Positions 15,487 to 25,680 of a stretch of DNA of 32,798 nucleotides are shown here, in pieces. Position 1 is the stretch's first letter. Every line of letters starts with the position of its first letter. The DNA is taken from assembly GCA_018066865.1 (NCBI GenBank), contig JAGPVT010000174.1, positions 1-32,798 of the forward strand, in the 5' to 3' direction. The translations under genes were made by a program, and so were the position numbers. The stretch comes from Marinobacter sp. Lineage in GTDB: Bacteria > Pseudomonadota > Gammaproteobacteria > Pseudomonadales > Oleiphilaceae. Under the pieces are notes generated by a model. The model ran no database searches. It was not told the origin of the DNA and saw only the letters and a list, made by a program, of their open reading frames with translations.

Positions 15487-17175
15487 TCAAGGCGGCCCCA
15501 CTTCGCAGGCAAGCACCAACGCCCAGAATTCCGAGAAATCATTCACCACCACATCCGGCTTGTCCGGATGCTTATGGGTACCGGGGAATATCCGGCTCAG
15601 CCAGGGCAAGTCCCACTGTGCGCCGTTAAAGAATACGGACGTCATGCCCGCACGCTTGGCGGCAATCACATCGGTGGTGCTGTCACCGACATACCAGACG
15701 CTGGGGTCGGGCGGGTAATCCAGTTTCTGCACCGCCAGCAAGAGCTGATCCGGATGCGGTTTGCGCAGTGGTGTGTCATCGCCGCAAACGTCCACATCAA
15801 ACAGCTCCACCCAACCTGTATCTTCAACAGCAGCCAGTTCGTGCTCGAAAAACTCCCGATCGCGGTTGGTGATCACACCCACCTGAATGTTCAGGCGCCG
15901 CAAACCTTCCAGCACCGCCCGGACTTTTGATTCAAAGGCTTTCACTGTGCCGTAGTGATTGCGGTAATGATGATTGAACGACTTGTGAGCAATCTGCTTT
16001 GCTTCCTGATCATCTCCGAAGAGCACTTCAAAAATATCCGTGCGCGAAATCTTCCGGTCGGCCTTTACCTTGGGGTGAAGTTTGGCAAACTCACGCACAT
16101 AAGCCACCAGCTTCGCGTCTTCGGGCGTTTTGCTGTCTTCAGGCGCCACCATTCGCGGTATTAGCCCGAGTTTGTGGAAATCCGGAAACATATCATCCAC
16201 TGCGTGATACATGGCATCGAGGGTATCCACAAGCGTTGCGTGCCAGTCGAACAGTATCACCTCTGGCCGGATAAGCCTGACCACGGCAGGGTGCCAATCC
16301 GGCTCTATGCGTGGCTCGGGGCGGACAGGCGGAGGGAAAGGGCTGGGGCGAACTTCTGCTGGGGAATGCAGGAATTTCTCTGGCTCATCCCGCTCAATCA
16401 AGGCAAACAGATCCATCAACTCCTCAAAGCTGTTCAGCACGGCCAGAGGTTCATCGCGCCGGGTAAACCAGCTCCGAATACGGTCCGCTTCCCATTGGGC
16501 GCCGTTGTAAAAAATACCGGAAACTCCGGCACGGTTCGCGGTAAGCATGTCGACATAACTGTCGCCGATATACCAGGCGCGTGCGTCCGCCAGAAGATCG
16601 AGCCTCTCCAAAACCCGACTGATCACCTGCGGATCTGGCTTGTATTCGGTGACGTCGTCGGCGCAGACAGTGGCCTCAAACAGATTCTGCCAACGCCCCT
16701 CATCAACCGTTTTCAGTTCCTTGTCGAGAAACTCACGGTTTCTGTTCGTAGCCACTGCCAGCCGAATACCCATGGCCCGAAGCGCGCAGAGGTATTCATA
16801 CGCACCCGGCTGAAATGGCCGAACCTGTCCGAAGTAACGCCGGTACGCCTGATTGTAAGCCTGGTGGGCAATCAGTCTGGCCTTTTTGTTGTCGCCAAAA
16901 ATCGCACTGAATATGTCGGTTCGCGAGACCCGGCGTTCTGCGAGAATGCGCGGGTGCAAGCGCCGAAAAATGCGGATGTAGCGAACCAACCTGGCATCGT
17001 CTTCCGTGCGACACTGCTCTTCCGGCAGCAGCTGATCCACCAGCCCGAGCTCTTCCAGTTGCGGCAGCATATCTTCCATGGCGCTGAACATGGCGTCGTG
17101 GGTATCTACCAGGGTTCCGTGCCAATCAAATATCAGCACCGAAGGAGCTGACAGGCGATCACTCACGCGATTCAT
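15487..17175 (-). CDS. Tandem double HAD-superfamily hydrolase with DWH motif I
   Basis: A 562-residue protein made of two similar HAD domains (about 10-255 and 300-560) joined by a proline-rich linker (about 270-295). Both halves have motif I as D-W-H-(G/A)-T (D17/H19 and D310/H312), motif II in (A/I)TNR, motif III Lys in YKPDP and RKPHPD, and motif IV GDSxxD. The nucleophile Asp is kept, but the usual second catalytic Asp (general acid/base) is His in both halves. It resembles the phosphoglycolate phosphatase-like branch; the substrate is unknown. I chose the ATG at 17175 because AGAGGA lies 6 bases before it; a TTG at 17181 is also in frame. It probably arose by internal duplication. Confidence 0.8.
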   Translation of the reverse strand: MNRVSDRLSAPSVLIFDWHGTLVDTHDAMFSAMEDMLPQLEELGLVDQLLPEEQCRTEDDARLVRYIRIFRRLHPRILAERRVSRTDIFSAIFGDNKKARLIAHQAYNQAYRRYFGQVRPFQPGAYEYLCALRAMGIRLAVATNRNREFLDKELKTVDEGRWQNLFEATVCADDVTEYKPDPQVISRVLERLDLLADARAWYIGDSYVDMLTANRAGVSGIFYNGAQWEADRIRSWFTRRDEPLAVLNSFEELMDLFALIERDEPEKFLHSPAEVRPSPFPPPVRPEPRIEPDWHPAVVRLIRPEVILFDWHATLVDTLDAMYHAVDDMFPDFHKLGLIPRMVAPEDSKTPEDAKLVAYVREFAKLHPKVKADRKISRTDIFEVLFGDDQEAKQIAHKSFNHHYRNHYGTVKAFESKVRAVLEGLRRLNIQVGVITNRDREFFEHELAAVEDTGWVELFDVDVCGDDTPLRKPHPDQLLLAVQKLDYPPDPSVWYVGDSTTDVIAAKRAGMTSVFFNGAQWDLPWLSRIFPGTHKHPDKPDVVVNDFSEFWALVLACEVGPP

Positions 17176-17266
17176 AAACAATCCTCTGGCGTTTCAAAAA
17201 CGTATGACTGCCGCTAATCAGTTAAAGCCATATTGACCAAATATACAAAAGCCGCTCCAATGTTGT

Positions 17267-17297
17267 TTGACCCTGTATCAGCTACAGGGTTTTTAAT
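17267..17297 (+). promoter_or_regulatory. MerR-family (CadR/ZntR-type) promoter-operator of the CDF gene
   Basis: Minus-35 TTGACC (17267-17272), a 19-bp spacer, and minus-10 TTTAAT (17292-17297). The perfect dyad ACCCTGTA-TCAGC-TACAGGGT (17270-17290) fills the spacer. A long 19-bp spacer with this dyad is the signature of MerR-type metal regulators such as CadR, ZntR or PbrR. Confidence 0.88.
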
Positions 17298-17332
17298 GAT
17301 GCAATCTCACTTAACCCTTTCAGAGCGCGCTC

Positions 17333-18238
17333 ATGCACAGTCACGGCAATGGTCACAGCCACGCGGAACACTTCGATACCCACAACCGCGCTTTTGCCAT
17401 TGCGGTCTTTCTCAATCTCGGGTTCGTGATCATTGAAGCCGTTTACGGCGTGCTGTCAGGCTCTCTGGCCCTGCTCGCCGATGCCGGGCACAACCTGAGT
17501 GATGTTCTGGGACTGCTCATGGCCTGGGTTGCCAGCTGGCTAGCCAGCCGCAAAGCCACAGACCGCAATACTTATGGCCTCAAGAAAACCACCATCCTGG
17601 CAGCGCTGTTCAACGCTTTGTTTCTGATTGCGGCTGTTGGCGGTATCGCCTGGGAAGCCATTCGCCGGTTCAACGACCCAGCCGACGTGGCAGGGATGAC
17701 GATTATCATTGTGGCGGGCATTGGCGTGTTGATTAACGGCATCACCATGTTGCTGTTCCTCAAGGGCCAGGAAGGCGACCTCAACATTCGGGGCGCGTTC
17801 CTGCACATGGCTGCTGATACACTGGTGTCAGTAGGCGTAGTGATTGCCGGCGTGGTTATTCTGTTCACCGATGTGCGCTGGATTGACCCTGTTGTCAGCC
17901 TGGTCATTGCGGTGGTGATTTTTATCGGCACCTGGCGGCTACTAAAAGACTCTGTGAGCCTTGCCGTAGACGCAGTGCCCAAGAGCATCAATCCGGGTGA
18001 GGTGCTTGAAAAACTGAAGACTCTGCCCGGTGTGACGTCAGCCCATCACCTGCATATCTGGGCGCTCAGTACCACTGAAAACGCACTGACCGTGCACCTT
18101 GTAAAGCCGGATTCAGGAGACGACGACCGGGTGATCGAACAGGCGACACACATGCTGAACCACGATTTCAACATTCAGCATGTGACCATTCAGTGGGAAC
18201 GCGCCATTACTGGCTGTCCGAACGCTTCCGGGTGCTGA
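17333..18238 (+). CDS. Cation diffusion facilitator, zinc/cadmium efflux (CzcD/ZitB type)
   Basis: A 301-residue CDF transporter that exports Zn(II), Cd(II) or similar ions in exchange for protons. A His-rich N-terminus (HSHGNGHSH) precedes six membrane segments. The tetrahedral transport site is complete: H53 and D57 (ADAGHNLSD) in TM2, H158 and D162 (HMAAD) in TM5. A cytoplasmic C-terminal domain follows TM6, with HHLHIWAL and ending in Cys residues. A MerR-type promoter lies about 40 bases upstream, and the likely regulator gene cadR is 2.2 kb away in the same direction. The ribosome site before ATG 17333 is weak. Confidence 0.92.
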   Translation: MHSHGNGHSHAEHFDTHNRAFAIAVFLNLGFVIIEAVYGVLSGSLALLADAGHNLSDVLGLLMAWVASWLASRKATDRNTYGLKKTTILAALFNALFLIAAVGGIAWEAIRRFNDPADVAGMTIIIVAGIGVLINGITMLLFLKGQEGDLNIRGAFLHMAADTLVSVGVVIAGVVILFTDVRWIDPVVSLVIAVVIFIGTWRLLKDSVSLAVDAVPKSINPGEVLEKLKTLPGVTSAHHLHIWALSTTENALTVHLVKPDSGDDDRVIEQATHMLNHDFNIQHVTIQWERAITGCPNASGC

Positions 18239-18270
18239 CTATGTTCTGGCATCTGCAACGCTGGGCCAGC

Positions 18271-18729
18271 TCAGCAGCTGCCTCTGGTTTCTTCAGGCAG
18301 TTTCACCAGCGCCGGCAAAATCAGTACCGCGCAGGGTGCATTGACGGCCACATACTCAACCGTGGCCCGGCGCATTGACCAGCGGCTGCCGGCGCATTTG
18401 GACACCAGAATGATCAGATCCGCACCGATATTCGCCGCCAGCGCCACCAGCTTTTCACCCGGCGTGCCGGCTATCACGTGAAGACTGGCGCTGTGCTTCA
18501 TGGGCAGGTATTTACGCGCCAGCAGGCTGAGACTTTCCCTTACCTCATTTTCCCGATCTTCCGGCGCGTCTGTGGTCACATGGGGAAAGAACCCGGCACC
18601 ACCGGGATTAAACACCGTGGCCAGATGCAGCTCGCTGTCTTCACCCATCAACCTTACACCTTCCTCCAGCGCCCGTTTGCCGTCGCCGTCGTCTTCATGA
18701 TCTATGGCTAACAGTATTTTACGGTACAT
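18271..18729 (-). CDS. Universal stress protein (UspA family)
   Basis: A 152-residue single Usp domain starting MYRKILLAIDHED, with the family fold pattern through to CAVLILP. The usual ATP-binding glycine pattern (G-x2-G-x9-G-S/T) is poorly kept (CAGSRWSMRR region), so nucleotide binding is uncertain. The start at 18729 is backed by a strong GGAGGGG ribosome site and overlaps the end of the BCCT gene by 11 bases, which suggests coupled translation. The open frame runs further upstream, but only through BCCT coding sequence. The partnership with an osmolyte transporter suggests a stress role. Confidence 0.85.
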   Translation of the reverse strand: MYRKILLAIDHEDDGDGKRALEEGVRLMGEDSELHLATVFNPGGAGFFPHVTTDAPEDRENEVRESLSLLARKYLPMKHSASLHVIAGTPGEKLVALAANIGADLIILVSKCAGSRWSMRRATVEYVAVNAPCAVLILPALVKLPEETRGSC

Positions 18730-20320
18730 TCTGCCCCTCCTCTTTCCGCACATTAGTGCCTTCCACCTCCGGGAAAACACGCCCCTGTACAAGTTCGCTC
18801 ACGGAATACCCGCGATGGTCGGCTCTCAAAGCCCGCAATAGCGACACTGCCATAAAAATAAGTAATACACAGAACGGCAGCCCCAGAGAGGTAATTACGT
18901 TCTGTAGTGCATCCAGCCCGCCTGCCAAAAGCAGGGTTGCCGCAATCACTCCCTGAGCAACAGCCCAGAAAATCCTTTGGCGCACCAGCGACGGCTGATC
19001 CTCCCGGCGCGTGAGCATATCAATCACCAGAGACGCGGAATCCGACGACGTTGTGAAGAAAATAACGATAATGATGATGCTCAGCAACGAAGACACCTCC
19101 GCCAGCGGGAAGGCTTCAAGAAAGGCGAAAATAGCCACTGAAGGATCTTGTTGCACCTGTTCTGCCAGCGCCACTGTGCCGTTCATTTCAACATTGATGG
19201 CGGAAAGCCCGAACACGCCAAACCAGACCAGGGTGAACACGGTTGGCGCAAACAGCACGCCAGCAACAAACTCGCGAATCGTGCGGCCCCGGGAGATCCG
19301 GGCGATAAAAATACCCACATAAGGGGCCCAGGTAATGGTCCATGCCCAGTAAAACAGAGTCCACTGCCGCTGCCAGTCCGATTCGGTATAGGTTTGGGTC
19401 CAGAATGCCAGCCAGGGCAAGGCATCAAAGTAATCGCCAACGCTCTGAACCACCCCCTCAGCGATAAACACCGTAGGGCCTACTACCACCACAAACAGGA
19501 TGAGCAGCAACGCCAGCACAATGTTGACCTGGGATAAACGACGCACGCCCTTGTCCAGCCCCAGCGCCACAGATATGGCTGCGATGCTGGTAATTACTGT
19601 AATCAACAGCACCTGAATCCATCCCGTTGAAGGGATTCCAAACAGGTAAGTGAGGCCGCTATTCAGCTGTAAGGTGCCCAGGCCTAAGGAGGTCGCCACA
19701 CCAAACAAGGTGCCCAGCACCGCAATCACATCCACCGTCCAGCCCAAAGGCCCGTATATACGGTCACCAAGCAACGGGTAGAACAGACTGCTGATGCGCA
19801 TGGGCAGATTATGCCGGTAAGCAAAGTAAGCAATCGCCAACCCGGGCATGGCGAATATTGTCCAGGTGTGCAGGCCAAAGTGATACAAGGCTATGGTCAT
19901 CGCATCACTGGCCGCGCGGTCGCTTCCGGCAACAACGCCCTCGAATGGTGGGTTGGCAAAGTGGGACACCGGCTCCGCTACGCCCCAGAACATCAGAATG
20001 GTGCCGATACCCGCAGCAAACAGCATCGTGAACCAGGTGAGGTTGGAATAATCCGGTCGGGAATCATCTGCGCCCAGGCGGATACTGCCATAACGGCTGA
20101 CCGCAAGGCCTAACAGGAACAGCAAAAGCGAGGTAACCGAGAGTATGTAGAACCAGCCAAGGTTTTGCGCAACCCAGCCGGTCAGAACGCCGAAGACATT
20201 TGCAACGGCCTGATCAAAAGGTATGGCTAACGCAACAAACAGCGCCGCCACCCCGGCGGAGGTGAAAAATACACCCGGTATTGTCTGCAGTCCAAGCAAG
20301 CGTTGCAGGCGCTCCAGCAA
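18719..20320 (-). CDS. BCCT-family betaine/choline/carnitine transporter
   Basis: A 533-residue transporter with about 12 membrane segments. Family motifs are AGIGTILMFWGVAEP (about 103-117) and the tryptophan-rich segment WAWTITWAPYVGIFIARISRGRT in the second half. The GIGT form resembles choline/proton (BetT-like) more than sodium/betaine (GMGIG) members, but the substrate is not certain. The start appears to be TTG at 20320 with GGGAG seven bases before it; no ATG suits the N-terminus. It is followed with overlap by a uspA-family gene. It is divergent from cadR. An osmoprotectant transporter fits a marine or saline habitat. Confidence 0.9.
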   Translation of the reverse strand: MLERLQRLLGLQTIPGVFFTSAGVAALFVALAIPFDQAVANVFGVLTGWVAQNLGWFYILSVTSLLLFLLGLAVSRYGSIRLGADDSRPDYSNLTWFTMLFAAGIGTILMFWGVAEPVSHFANPPFEGVVAGSDRAASDAMTIALYHFGLHTWTIFAMPGLAIAYFAYRHNLPMRISSLFYPLLGDRIYGPLGWTVDVIAVLGTLFGVATSLGLGTLQLNSGLTYLFGIPSTGWIQVLLITVITSIAAISVALGLDKGVRRLSQVNIVLALLLILFVVVVGPTVFIAEGVVQSVGDYFDALPWLAFWTQTYTESDWQRQWTLFYWAWTITWAPYVGIFIARISRGRTIREFVAGVLFAPTVFTLVWFGVFGLSAINVEMNGTVALAEQVQQDPSVAIFAFLEAFPLAEVSSLLSIIIIVIFFTTSSDSASLVIDMLTRREDQPSLVRQRIFWAVAQGVIAATLLLAGGLDALQNVITSLGLPFCVLLIFMAVSLLRALRADHRGYSVSELVQGRVFPEVEGTNVRKEEGQNVP

Positions 20321-20431
20321 GGTGAATCTCCCTGTTAGTGTTCACAAATGATAGGGTGACGCTCTACCATAACCAAAACAGCTCAATCCCGACACCGACC
20401 AGATCAATAATAACCAGGAAGTGCAGAAACG

Positions 20432-20896
20432 ATGAAAATCGGTGAAATATCCAGGCGCTCATCTGTGCCGGTGGAAACCATCCGGTACTACGAGAAAATC
20501 GGTTTGCTGCCCAAGCCGGATCGAGACGCCAGCGGCTACCGGGCCTACCGCAACATGCACCTGGATCGCCTTTTGTTTATCAAGCGCTGCCGTAATCTTG
20601 ATATGGCCCAGGACGAGATCCGCGAGCTGATCAGGCTTTCCGAGAACCCCGAAGCAGACTGTCACGAAGTCGATGCCCTTCTGGCCCGCCACCTGGATCA
20701 TGTGCGTGACCGTTTGAAAGAACTCGCAAACCTCGAAAACACTCTGCAGCAACTGCAAAAAGCCTGCTCGGATGCTGGCACGGTTCAGGAGTGCGGCATT
20801 CTGGGAGGGCTCAGCTCTGAACTGGAGGATCTTCACGACAAGCCCAGCGACCACGAAAATCACGTGCCGGGCACCCACAGGCCAGGTAAAAGTTAA
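20432..20896 (+). CDS. cadR: MerR-family Cd(II)/Pb(II)-type regulator
   Basis: A 154-residue MerR-family activator. The N-terminal winged helix-turn-helix (MKIGEISRRSSVPVETIRYYEKIGLLP) binds the promoter dyad. A long dimerization helix (about 80-112) follows. Metal ligands typical of CadR/PbrR are C77, C112 and C121. The C-terminal tail has four His (H134 to H147), a known feature of CadR. Two matching operators occur: upstream of the CDF gene (17270-17290) and 30 bases after this gene, before the second CDF gene (20928-20946). It should activate both in response to Cd, Pb or Zn; which metal is inferred. It is divergent from the BCCT gene. Confidence 0.9.
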   Translation: MKIGEISRRSSVPVETIRYYEKIGLLPKPDRDASGYRAYRNMHLDRLLFIKRCRNLDMAQDEIRELIRLSENPEADCHEVDALLARHLDHVRDRLKELANLENTLQQLQKACSDAGTVQECGILGGLSSELEDLHDKPSDHENHVPGTHRPGKS

Positions 20897-20923
20897 GATT
20901 CCGTCAAAACTGCCTGTTCGGTA

Positions 20924-20954
20924 TTGACCCTGTAGCAACTACAGGGCTTTCAAT
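20924..20954 (+). promoter_or_regulatory. MerR-type promoter-operator of the second CDF gene
   Basis: Minus-35 TTGACC (20924-20929), a 19-bp spacer, and a weaker minus-10 TTCAAT (20949-20954). The perfect dyad CCCTGTAG-CAA-CTACAGGG (20928-20946) lies in the spacer. It is nearly the same core as the operator at 17270-17290. Confidence 0.85.
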
Positions 20955-20981
20955 AAAAGCCTACCTATACAAGAGGTGTTT

Positions 20982-21629
20982 ATGGCATGCAGTTGCTCTG
21001 GACCAGAGCTCAAATCCCCTGCCCCGGGTTTTCGCCGTGCGCTCTGGATTGCTCTGTGGGTAAATCTGGCCATGTTTTTTGTGGAAGGTGTTGCCAGCTT
21101 GCAGGCCGGGTCTGTTTCTTTAATGGCAGATGCCATCGACTTCTTTGGCGATAGCGCCAACTACATTCTGTCGCTTTCGGTTCTGTCTATGGGCATGCTT
21201 TGGCGGGGCCGTGCGGCTATGGTCAAGGGCATAACCATGGCAGTGTTCGGCACGGTCGTCTGGGCGCGCGCGGTCTGGGTGATGCAGCAAGGAACCACTC
21301 CCGAACCGTTTACCATGGGATCAATCGGCCTGCTGGCTTTGGTCGCGAATCTCTGCGTTGCGTTTATACTGTTCCGGTTTCGGGACGGCGACTCCGATAT
21401 GCGTTCGGTATGGCTATGCAGCCGGAATGACGCCATCAGCAATCTGGCCGTCATGGCCGCCGCTCTGGGCGTTTTTGGCACAGGAAGCGCCTGGCCGGAT
21501 CTGACTGTCGCCGCCATCATGGGTACTTTGGCGTTCACGGCCGGCTTCAGCGTAGTGCGCCATGCCCGAGCTGATATTGCTGAGGCCCAGCGCAGCATCA
21601 GCACCGCCGCGAAGGCCGAAAGCCACTGA
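20982..21629 (+). CDS. Short CDF-like cation transporter without C-terminal domain
   Basis: A 215-residue membrane protein related to CDF transporters, with about six hydrophobic segments and no cytoplasmic C-terminal domain. The TM2 metal motif reads ADAIDFFGD: the His of the usual HxxxD is Asp (D53, with D57 kept). In TM5 the usual His is Cys (C146, with D150 kept). The N-terminus has Cys residues (ACSC). The start is ATG 20982, five bases after AGAGG; a GTG at 20976 overlaps the ribosome site. A MerR-type operator directly upstream ties it to cadR. The metal is unknown but the control suggests Cd, Pb, Zn or Hg. Confidence 0.85.
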   Translation: MACSCSGPELKSPAPGFRRALWIALWVNLAMFFVEGVASLQAGSVSLMADAIDFFGDSANYILSLSVLSMGMLWRGRAAMVKGITMAVFGTVVWARAVWVMQQGTTPEPFTMGSIGLLALVANLCVAFILFRFRDGDSDMRSVWLCSRNDAISNLAVMAAALGVFGTGSAWPDLTVAAIMGTLAFTAGFSVVRHARADIAEAQRSISTAAKAESH

Positions 21630-21661
21630 CATAACCTTGATACCACCAGGATGCAAACGAG

Positions 21662-22579
21662 TCAGAATGCCAGCGAAATCATCACCGGGATAAACACCAG
21701 AGCGAATAGCGTGGTCAGCATAACCGTGCCTGCAGCCTGCCGGGGCGAGGTGTCCAGCAAGGTTGCTATAACGACGGTATTGGCTGCGATGGGCGTAATG
21801 GAAATCAGGAAGATGGCCTTGTGCACCGCAGGTTCATAAATGCCCAGAACCTGTGAATCCAGCCACCAGAATGCCGTTGCCACCAGTGGCCAGATAACGA
21901 ATTTGCCGAAAAATGCCAAAGCCGTGAACCGCACATTGCCCACCAACCCACGGAAACTGGTAATGCTCATACCAATGATCATCATACCCAGAATGCTGTA
22001 GGCACCGCGCAGATTATCGAAAAGCGGCATAAACACATCGGGGATGCCGATGCCTGAGAGGTTGAGTGCTACGGCCGCCAGAAACGCGTAAACCGAAGGC
22101 AGCTTGGCGACTCGCCACAGAGACTCCTTCAGATCATACCGGCCACGGGCCGCCAGGTAGAACCCCACCGAGTTTTCGAACAGGGTCGTACCCAGCATAC
22201 AAACAATATAAAGCCCCAGCCCTTCTTCGCCAAACAGCAGCAACGCCACCGGCACACCGAAATACCCGGTGTTGCCCGACCCCACACACAGCGGAATGAT
22301 GCTGGCACTGCCATCGGTAATCACCCGCCGCGCCAGTTTGAGCTGCAGTATTCCCAGCACCGATGAAAACCCGAACACCAGAAACGGCAGAAAGATCACT
22401 TCAGGGGAAAGCGGAGCAGCCATAACACCGGAGAACACCACCGAGGGCGTAACAATGTAAAGCATGATGCCCGCAATATGCTTGCCACTGGCTTCGAGGT
22501 AGCGCCCTGCCACCCAGCCGAGAGCAACCGTGACATAAAGCGGAATCAGCTTGATAAACAACGCCAGCGCTGCGGCCAT
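21662..22579 (-). CDS. AEC-family permease (auxin efflux carrier-like)
   Basis: A 305-residue protein with about ten membrane segments. The N-terminal LIPLYVTVALGWVAGRYL, the middle SGNTGYFGVPVA, and the C-terminal ITPIAANTVVIATLLD are typical of bacterial AEC transporters (often for malate, malonate or other organic acids). The substrate cannot be read from the sequence. It is convergent with the short CDF gene and divergent from norCB. It may mark the end of the accessory segment. Confidence 0.85.
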   Translation of the reverse strand: MAAALALFIKLIPLYVTVALGWVAGRYLEASGKHIAGIMLYIVTPSVVFSGVMAAPLSPEVIFLPFLVFGFSSVLGILQLKLARRVITDGSASIIPLCVGSGNTGYFGVPVALLLFGEEGLGLYIVCMLGTTLFENSVGFYLAARGRYDLKESLWRVAKLPSVYAFLAAVALNLSGIGIPDVFMPLFDNLRGAYSILGMMIIGMSITSFRGLVGNVRFTALAFFGKFVIWPLVATAFWWLDSQVLGIYEPAVHKAIFLISITPIAANTVVIATLLDTSPRQAAGTVMLTTLFALVFIPVMISLAF

Positions 22580-22681
22580 GATGGTTCCGGATACCCGAGT
22601 TCAGAAAAACAGACCGCGCAGTCTAGCATCTACCTCTCCAGAGGTAACTCCCCGGCGTAGTAGTGTGATTTCCTGCAATGA

Positions 22682-22723
22682 TTGATAATCATCAACAGCA
22701 TTGCCAATACATCTTTATATCCT
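22682..22723 (+). promoter_or_regulatory. Class II FNR/DNR-type promoter of norCB
   Basis: TTGAT-AATC-ATCAA (22682-22695) is a perfect 10 of 10 FNR-type box. A possible minus-10 TATCCT (22718-22723) starts 29.5 bp from the box centre, the class II spacing. The NO-responsive FNR relative DNR recognises the same motif, so either regulator could act here. Confidence 0.88.
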
Positions 22724-22767
22724 AGTAGGGCAGTCAGGTATTCCACAACGACCAAGGAGAGAGACCA

Positions 22768-24643
<1,876 letters not shown>

Positions 24644-24654
24644 AACCTCAATAC

Positions 24655-24680
24655 AGGGCCGGAAATCGTTTTCCGGCCCT
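24655..24680 (+). terminator. Strong hairpin after norB
   Basis: AGGGCCGGAAA and TTTCCGGCCCT form a perfect 11-bp stem with a TCGT loop. It lacks a T-run (TACTTAT follows). It could be a partial terminator or an mRNA-stabilising hairpin that keeps norCB mRNA more abundant than the downstream genes. Confidence 0.65.
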
Positions 24681-24699
24681 ACTTATCCGGAACTGAATT

Positions 24700-25668
24700 G
24701 TGACCGTACAGCAAGCCAATCCCAAGGACACACTGCAGAGCAGGCGACTGATCACGCGGGCTGCCTTCTTCGGGTTGTTTCTGCTGGCACCGGTTCTGAA
24801 TATTTTTCGCTATGATTTAACGGAAACCGAGTTTGTACTGCTCGGTTTTCCACTCTCGTTTAACCTGAATCTCGACTGGGTGGCGCAAAGTTCCCCTGTG
24901 GACGTCGCCAGCCAGATTCTGTTGTGGTTCATCCTTCCTATTCTGATACTGGTTCCCCTTGTGCTCTGGGTTGCCTGGAAGTGGGGCCGAATTTACTGCG
25001 GCTGGTTGTGCCCACATTTCTCTGTGGTGGAAACCATTAACCACCTGATGACCCGCATTACCGGCCGCCCGACTCTCTGGGAAGCCCTGAAAAAAGGCCG
25101 TCGCGGCAAGATTATTCACTGGACTGGGCTGTCTCTGGCCTGCGGCCTGATCGGGTTTTCCTGGGCCCTGGCTATGTTGTCTTACCTGCTGCCGCCCATT
25201 CCGTTATACACCGACCTGGTCACGGGCAATCTGAGCTTTTACCCGGCTGTGTTTCTGGCGGTAGCTACCTCGGTTTTTACCCTGGATTTCCTGTTCGCCC
25301 GCCATCTGTTCTGCAAATACGGGTGCGCTTTCGGCGTGGTACAGAGCATTGCCTGGATGACCAACGGCCGCGGGCGCCTGGTCACCTTCGACACCACCCG
25401 CGCGGCGGCCTGCCGCGACTGTACAAAAGCCTGCGACGAGGCCTGCCCTATGCGCTTGCCTACCCGCAGTCACAAACGCGCAAAGTTCTCATGCACTCAA
25501 TGTCTGCAATGTGTGAGCGCCTGCCGTGAGGTCCAGAAAAACAACCCGGAAGGCAGTCTGCTGCACTGGGAACCTGGTAAACCCAGCCGGCAGACGGTTC
25601 TGATTCCTGTCCATCAGTTAAGCCGCAACCACCAACTTGACAGCAAACCCGCCAAGCAGCGGGTCTGA
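24700..25668 (+). CDS. Membrane 4Fe-4S ferredoxin (CcoG/NapH-like) in the nor cluster
   Basis: A 322-residue inner-membrane iron-sulfur protein. Four hydrophobic segments lie near 22-38, 72-94, 139-163 and 180-200. Membrane-associated cysteines are C100/C104 (C-x3-C-P) and C205/C209. Two cluster motifs follow at the C-terminus: C238, C241, C245, C249 and C265, C268, C271, C275. The architecture matches CcoG/RdxA and NapH relatives but is shorter than typical CcoG (about 470 residues). It lies between norB and norD and ends 12 bases before norD, so a role in NOR assembly (metal or heme reduction) or electron supply is likely but unproven. It appears to start with GTG at 24700, with GGA ten bases upstream. 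Confidence 0.8.
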   Translation: MTVQQANPKDTLQSRRLITRAAFFGLFLLAPVLNIFRYDLTETEFVLLGFPLSFNLNLDWVAQSSPVDVASQILLWFILPILILVPLVLWVAWKWGRIYCGWLCPHFSVVETINHLMTRITGRPTLWEALKKGRRGKIIHWTGLSLACGLIGFSWALAMLSYLLPPIPLYTDLVTGNLSFYPAVFLAVATSVFTLDFLFARHLFCKYGCAFGVVQSIAWMTNGRGRLVTFDTTRAAACRDCTKACDEACPMRLPTRSHKRAKFSCTQCLQCVSACREVQKNNPEGSLLHWEPGKPSRQTVLIPVHQLSRNHQLDSKPAKQRV

Positions 25669-25680
25669 AAGGAGCTCGAT

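Noticed and set aside
16174..17151. 325-residue open frame antisense to the double HAD gene
   Set aside because: The HAD motifs on the minus strand are clear in both halves; the antisense product shows no domain and no good start.
20345..20380. Possible CadR operator upstream of cadR itself
   Set aside because: There is an AGGGT ... ACC-like dyad, but it lacks the ACCCTGTA core and a minus-35/minus-10 pair with 19-bp spacing.
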